A stretch of DNA of 16,698 nucleotides from Fusibacter_D sp033549245 (lineage in GTDB: Bacteria; Bacillota; Clostridia; Peptostreptococcales; Acidaminobacteraceae): contig JAWSUW010000077.1 in the NCBI GenBank assembly GCA_033549245.1, forward strand, positions 1 to 16,698, read 5' to 3'. The notes under the pieces were generated by a model. It worked only from the letters and a program-made list of their open reading frames with translations, made no database searches and had not been told where the DNA came from. The position numbers and the translations under genes are program-made. Below, piece after piece: positions 14,345 through 16,698 of the stretch (positions are counted from its first letter, which is position 1; each line of letters starts with the position of its first letter).

Positions 14345-14376
14345 TAAGAGTGCACGCACTCTTATTATAGCAACAA
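14333..14376. terminator. Perfect 21-bp hairpin overlapping the Nudix-like stop codon
   Basis: Arms 14333-14353 and 14356-14376 are exact complements around 2 nt; the core is AATAAGAGTGC-AC-GCACTCTTATT. The A-rich left and T-rich right halves make the inner part act like a bidirectional terminator. The left arm includes the last three codons and stop of the gene. Confidence 0.75.
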
Positions 14377-14626
14377 CGCGTGTTTACAATTTTCCGCGAA
14401 GCGGAAATATTGGGCGACGTGGTGTTACAATGTTTCGTTTCACAAAACATTGTAAGTTTCCATTGGAAACTTAAACACGCGTGTCTTAATCAAAAAACAA
14501 GAGTGCATAGCACGATAGCATTTACTTTATAGTTTCACAGTATCACAATGAAATATCAGCTTAGACGCTAATAAGTTTCCGCAGGAAACTTAACTACGCG
14601 TTGTCTTAATCATAAAACAAGAGTGC
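14356..14626. repeat. Mosaic palindromic repeat element, region B
   Basis: A non-coding stretch of nested hairpins. ACGCGTGTTTA (14376-14386) pairs with 14472-14482 and encloses three stem-loops: 14387-14412 (TTTCCGC-GAA-GCGGAAA core), 14425-14455 (11-bp arms, containing the region A repeat inverted) and 14454-14472 (AAGTTTCC-ATT-GGAAACTT). A near-identical 60-nt unit (14454-14513) recurs at 14573-14633. The outer ends, GCACTCTT..ACAACGCGT at the left and ACGCGTTGT..AAGAGTGC at the right, are imperfect inverted repeats, as in a miniature transposable or REP/BIME-like element. No ORF. Confidence 0.75.
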
Positions 14627-14655
14627 ATAGCACTCTTGTTTTATGATTAAGACAA
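14601..14655. terminator. Perfect 26-bp hairpin, likely bidirectional terminator
   Basis: Arms 14601-14626 and 14630-14655 are exact complements around ATA. The inner AAAACAAGAGTGC / GCACTCTTGTTTT gives T-rich tails in both directions. It separates the repeat region from the flotillin operon. Confidence 0.75.
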
Positions 14656-14722
14656 ATTTAATCCATTCTTAACACACTTGAACCGGCACTATGTTAGGAT
14701 ATGTATAGAGGAGGTGAATCAG

Positions 14723-15274
14723 GTGGATAGATTTTATCTTTACGTCGCAGTGCCTGCATCAATTATTCTAGTGATCCAGACTATCATGACATTCCTTGGG
14801 ATGTCAGGCGACATCGATGTGGATTTTGACGGTGATGGTGATGTTGACATTGAAGGTGGCAGTAGTGTTACACTTTTCTCTGTCAGAAATTTGGTGGCAT
14901 TTTTCACATTTTTCGGATGGAGTGGACTTTGGATGCTCGAAAGTGGATTTTCTCCACTTATTGTCGCTATTATATCGGTACTCATCGGTGCAATTTTTGT
15001 GGCAATCTCCATGGGACTATTCTATCTTGTCAGTAAATTGCAACGCAGTGGGAGCCTAAGAATTCAAAATACGATTGGTCTGGTGGGCGAAGTATACATA
15101 CCCATACCTCCCAATAGAGAAAAATCCGGCAAAATTATGATGTCGGTGCAAGGGGCTTTAATGGAACTTGAAGCCTACACCGATGACATCGAAATTCTAA
15201 GGTCCGGAACTCAGGTGGAAGTCGTAGGAATCATCGGCACATCCAAACTTTTAGTAACAAAACACAAAATTTAA
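14723..15274 (+). CDS. YuaF/NfeD-like membrane protein with Asp-rich loop
   Basis: 183-residue membrane partner of flotillin. It has membrane spans near 7-25, 55-70 and 77-100, and a C-terminal OB-fold-like beta domain (about 115-183, with GLVGEVYIPIP and GTQVEVVGIIGTSKLLV), as in NfeD/YuaF proteins. Between spans one and two, residues 30-42 carry Asp at every second position (DIDVDFDGDGDVD), suggesting metal binding outside the membrane. The start is GTG at 14723 with AGGAGG 8 nt before it; an in-frame TTG at 14678 would put that site inside the gene. It is followed after 12 nt by flotillin, the same order as yuaF-floT in Bacillus subtilis. Membrane-fluidity or envelope-stress function is inferred from that pair. 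Confidence 0.82.
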   Translation: MDRFYLYVAVPASIILVIQTIMTFLGMSGDIDVDFDGDGDVDIEGGSSVTLFSVRNLVAFFTFFGWSGLWMLESGFSPLIVAIISVLIGAIFVAISMGLFYLVSKLQRSGSLRIQNTIGLVGEVYIPIPPNREKSGKIMMSVQGALMELEAYTDDIEILRSGTQVEVVGIIGTSKLLVTKHKI

Positions 15275-15286
15275 AGGGGGAAAAAC

Positions 15287-16681
15287 ATGTTGCCTAGTAA
15301 CTTATCGGGATTGATATTCACTTCATTGGCTGTTTTATTTGTATTTGGTCTAGTGATTGCGCTGTTGTCCAGATACAAAAAATGTCCGTCTGACAAGATT
15401 CTTGTCAAATACGGTTTGGTCGGTTCAAATGAAGCTGGTATGAAGAGTGCCAAAAGTATCCATGGTGGAGCCACATTTATATGGCCAGTATTCCAAGCTT
15501 ATGAATACCTTGATTTGACACCGATTTCAATCGAAGTCAATCTACAGAATGCACTTTCTAAACAGAATATCCGTATTGATGTGCCTTCAAGATTTACAGT
15601 TGGAATCAGTACTGAACCTGATATCGTGCAGAATGCTGCGGAAAGATTATTGGGACTCAAACTCGGAGAGATCCAAGAGCTTGCTAAAGATATCATATTC
15701 GGTCAATTGCGTCTTGTTGTAGCGACAATGGACATCGAGGAAATCAACACCGACAGAGACAAGTTCTTGATGGAAGTTTCACATAATGTGGAATCGGAAC
15801 TCCAAAAAATCGGTCTTAGACTAATCAACGTCAACATAACAGATATCAGCGATGAATCCGGTTATATCGATGCACTTGGAAAAGAAGCCGCATCCAAGGC
15901 AGTCAATGATGCGAAAATTTCAGTAGCTCAAAAAACTAGAGACGGTTCAATCGGTGAAGCTCAGGCTGTGATGGACCAGAGAGTTAAAGTTGCTGATGCC
16001 AATGCAACAGCTGTTGAAGGTGAGAACCAATCGAAAATCAAGATTGCGGAATCCGATGCAATCAGACGTGAAATGGAAGCTGTTGCAAATAAAAGAGCAG
16101 TGGCTGCAGAAAAAATTCAACATGCAAAAGCACTCGAAGAATCCTATGTTGCGGAGAAAGCAGCAGAAATCGCGCGTGCTGAACTCGAGCAAGCAACCAA
16201 AGAAGCTGACCAGATCGTTCAATCCAAAATTGATAAGCAACGTATTGAAATTGCGGCAGAAGCTGAAGCAGAACGAATCAGACGTCACGCAAGAGGTGAG
16301 GCGGATGCGATTTACTTGAAACTTGAAGCAGAGGCTCGTGGTATCAATGAGATGTTGATCAAACAAGCTGAAGGTTTCAAGGCAATAGTTGAAGCAGCTG
16401 GAACACCAGATGCTGCAATGAAACTCATGATAGTTGATAAATTACCTGAACTTGTTGAGAAGCAAGTGGAAGCGATCAAGAATATTAAAATCGATAAAAT
16501 CACTGTTTGGGATAGTTTGGGAAAAGATGATGGTAAAACCAGCACTGCCAAATTTGTTTCAGGCATGATGGGATCTGTTCCACCACTTAATGAACTCTTC
16601 AACATGGCGGGCCTTGACATACCAGGTTATCTCGGAAAAAATCAAGCTACTGAAGTGGAATCAGTCGAAGACGCATTATAA
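15287..16681 (+). CDS. floT: Flotillin family protein (FloT/YuaG-like)
   Basis: 464-residue scaffold of membrane microdomains. One N-terminal hydrophobic segment (residues 9-27), then an SPFH/band-7 domain (about 30-200: CPSDKILVKYG, GGATFIWPVFQAYEYLDLTP), then a long Ala/Glu-rich coiled coil with EA repeats (about 200-390, for example EIARAELEQATKEADQ). The C-terminal part includes MMGSVPPLNELFNMAGLDIP. The length is a little below that of the Bacillus protein, but all regions are present. AAAGGGGG lies 6 nt before the ATG. Co-transcription with the NfeD-like gene is almost certain. The window ends 17 nt after the stop, so a third gene cannot be judged. Confidence 0.93.
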   Translation: MLPSNLSGLIFTSLAVLFVFGLVIALLSRYKKCPSDKILVKYGLVGSNEAGMKSAKSIHGGATFIWPVFQAYEYLDLTPISIEVNLQNALSKQNIRIDVPSRFTVGISTEPDIVQNAAERLLGLKLGEIQELAKDIIFGQLRLVVATMDIEEINTDRDKFLMEVSHNVESELQKIGLRLINVNITDISDESGYIDALGKEAASKAVNDAKISVAQKTRDGSIGEAQAVMDQRVKVADANATAVEGENQSKIKIAESDAIRREMEAVANKRAVAAEKIQHAKALEESYVAEKAAEIARAELEQATKEADQIVQSKIDKQRIEIAAEAEAERIRRHARGEADAIYLKLEAEARGINEMLIKQAEGFKAIVEAAGTPDAAMKLMIVDKLPELVEKQVEAIKNIKIDKITVWDSLGKDDGKTSTAKFVSGMMGSVPPLNELFNMAGLDIPGYLGKNQATEVESVEDAL

Positions 16682-16698
16682 GATAGAAAAAGAACATG

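Noticed and set aside
14376..14482. Integron attC recombination site
   Set aside because: The region folds into a large hairpin with GTTTA/TAAAC near the ends, but the GTTRRRY/RYYYAAC core sites and the two-box layout of attC are not there, and no integrase is in the window.
14333..14655. CRISPR array
   Set aside because: Repeats are palindromic and mosaic with only two 60-nt copies; there are no regular spacers and no cas genes.
14679..14707. ECF sigma (SigW-like) promoter TGAACC-17-TGTATA before the YuaF-like gene
   Set aside because: The -10 abuts the ribosome binding site (14708-14714), so transcription would start within that site. The match to CGTA is also poor.
16312..16620. Reverse-strand open frames opposite flotillin and several other genes
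   Set aside because: They are low-complexity shadows of strongly supported genes and lack ribosome binding sites or recognisable domains.
16696..16698. ATG at the window end as start of a third flotillin-operon gene
   Set aside because: Only the start codon is visible and no clear ribosome binding site precedes it.

Overview
The window looks like chromosomal DNA of a low-to-moderate GC Gram-positive bacterium, most likely an anaerobic Bacillota of the Clostridia type. The grounds are strong AGGAGG-type ribosome binding sites before nearly every gene, lipoproteins with lipoboxes and charged signal peptides, a YuaF/flotillin pair, a DUF1846 protein, SHOCT-domain proteins, and a permease subunit ending in a ferredoxin-like cluster domain. 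No phage, plasmid, CRISPR, rRNA or tRNA signal was seen. Genus-level placement is not possible from the sequence alone.

Layout. (1) 1-3413, forward: the 3' part of a DEAD-box helicase, DNA topoisomerase III (topB) and a HAD phosphatase, with gaps of 3 and 1 nt, closed by a bidirectional terminator. (2) 3472-4525, reverse: a probable operon of two small membrane SHOCT proteins and a beta-helix-like lipoprotein; a DUF302 gene is divergent (4648-5028). (3) 5029-5258: a non-coding stretch with hairpin repeats and a strong terminator. (4) 5259-8717: a MenA-like UbiA prenyltransferase (reverse), divergent from a three-gene NMT1/TauA-type ABC importer whose genes overlap one another. (5) 8794-11049: a cupin, a CRP/FNR-family regulator (reverse), and, divergent from the regulator, a permease split into two homologous halves, the second fused to a [4Fe-4S] ferredoxin-like tail. 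(6) 11092-13860: DUF1846 and msrB (both reverse), then a CPBP-family membrane protease (forward). (7) 13919-16681: a degenerate Nudix protein, about 320 bp of dense mosaic hairpin repeats, then a YuaF/NfeD-like membrane protein and flotillin.

How the parts may work together. The best regulatory reading is at the CRP/FNR locus. A near-palindromic TGTGA-N6-TAACA site lies just downstream of a good promoter for the regulator gene and is centred about 41.5 bp upstream of the predicted start of the permease operon. That geometry fits autorepression combined with class II activation. The prenyltransferase and importer share a 164-bp divergent promoter region and may together handle a quinone precursor; this is inference. 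The two intergenic hairpin regions, 9 kb apart, share a 27-nt sequence in opposite orientation and appear to belong to one mosaic repeat family.
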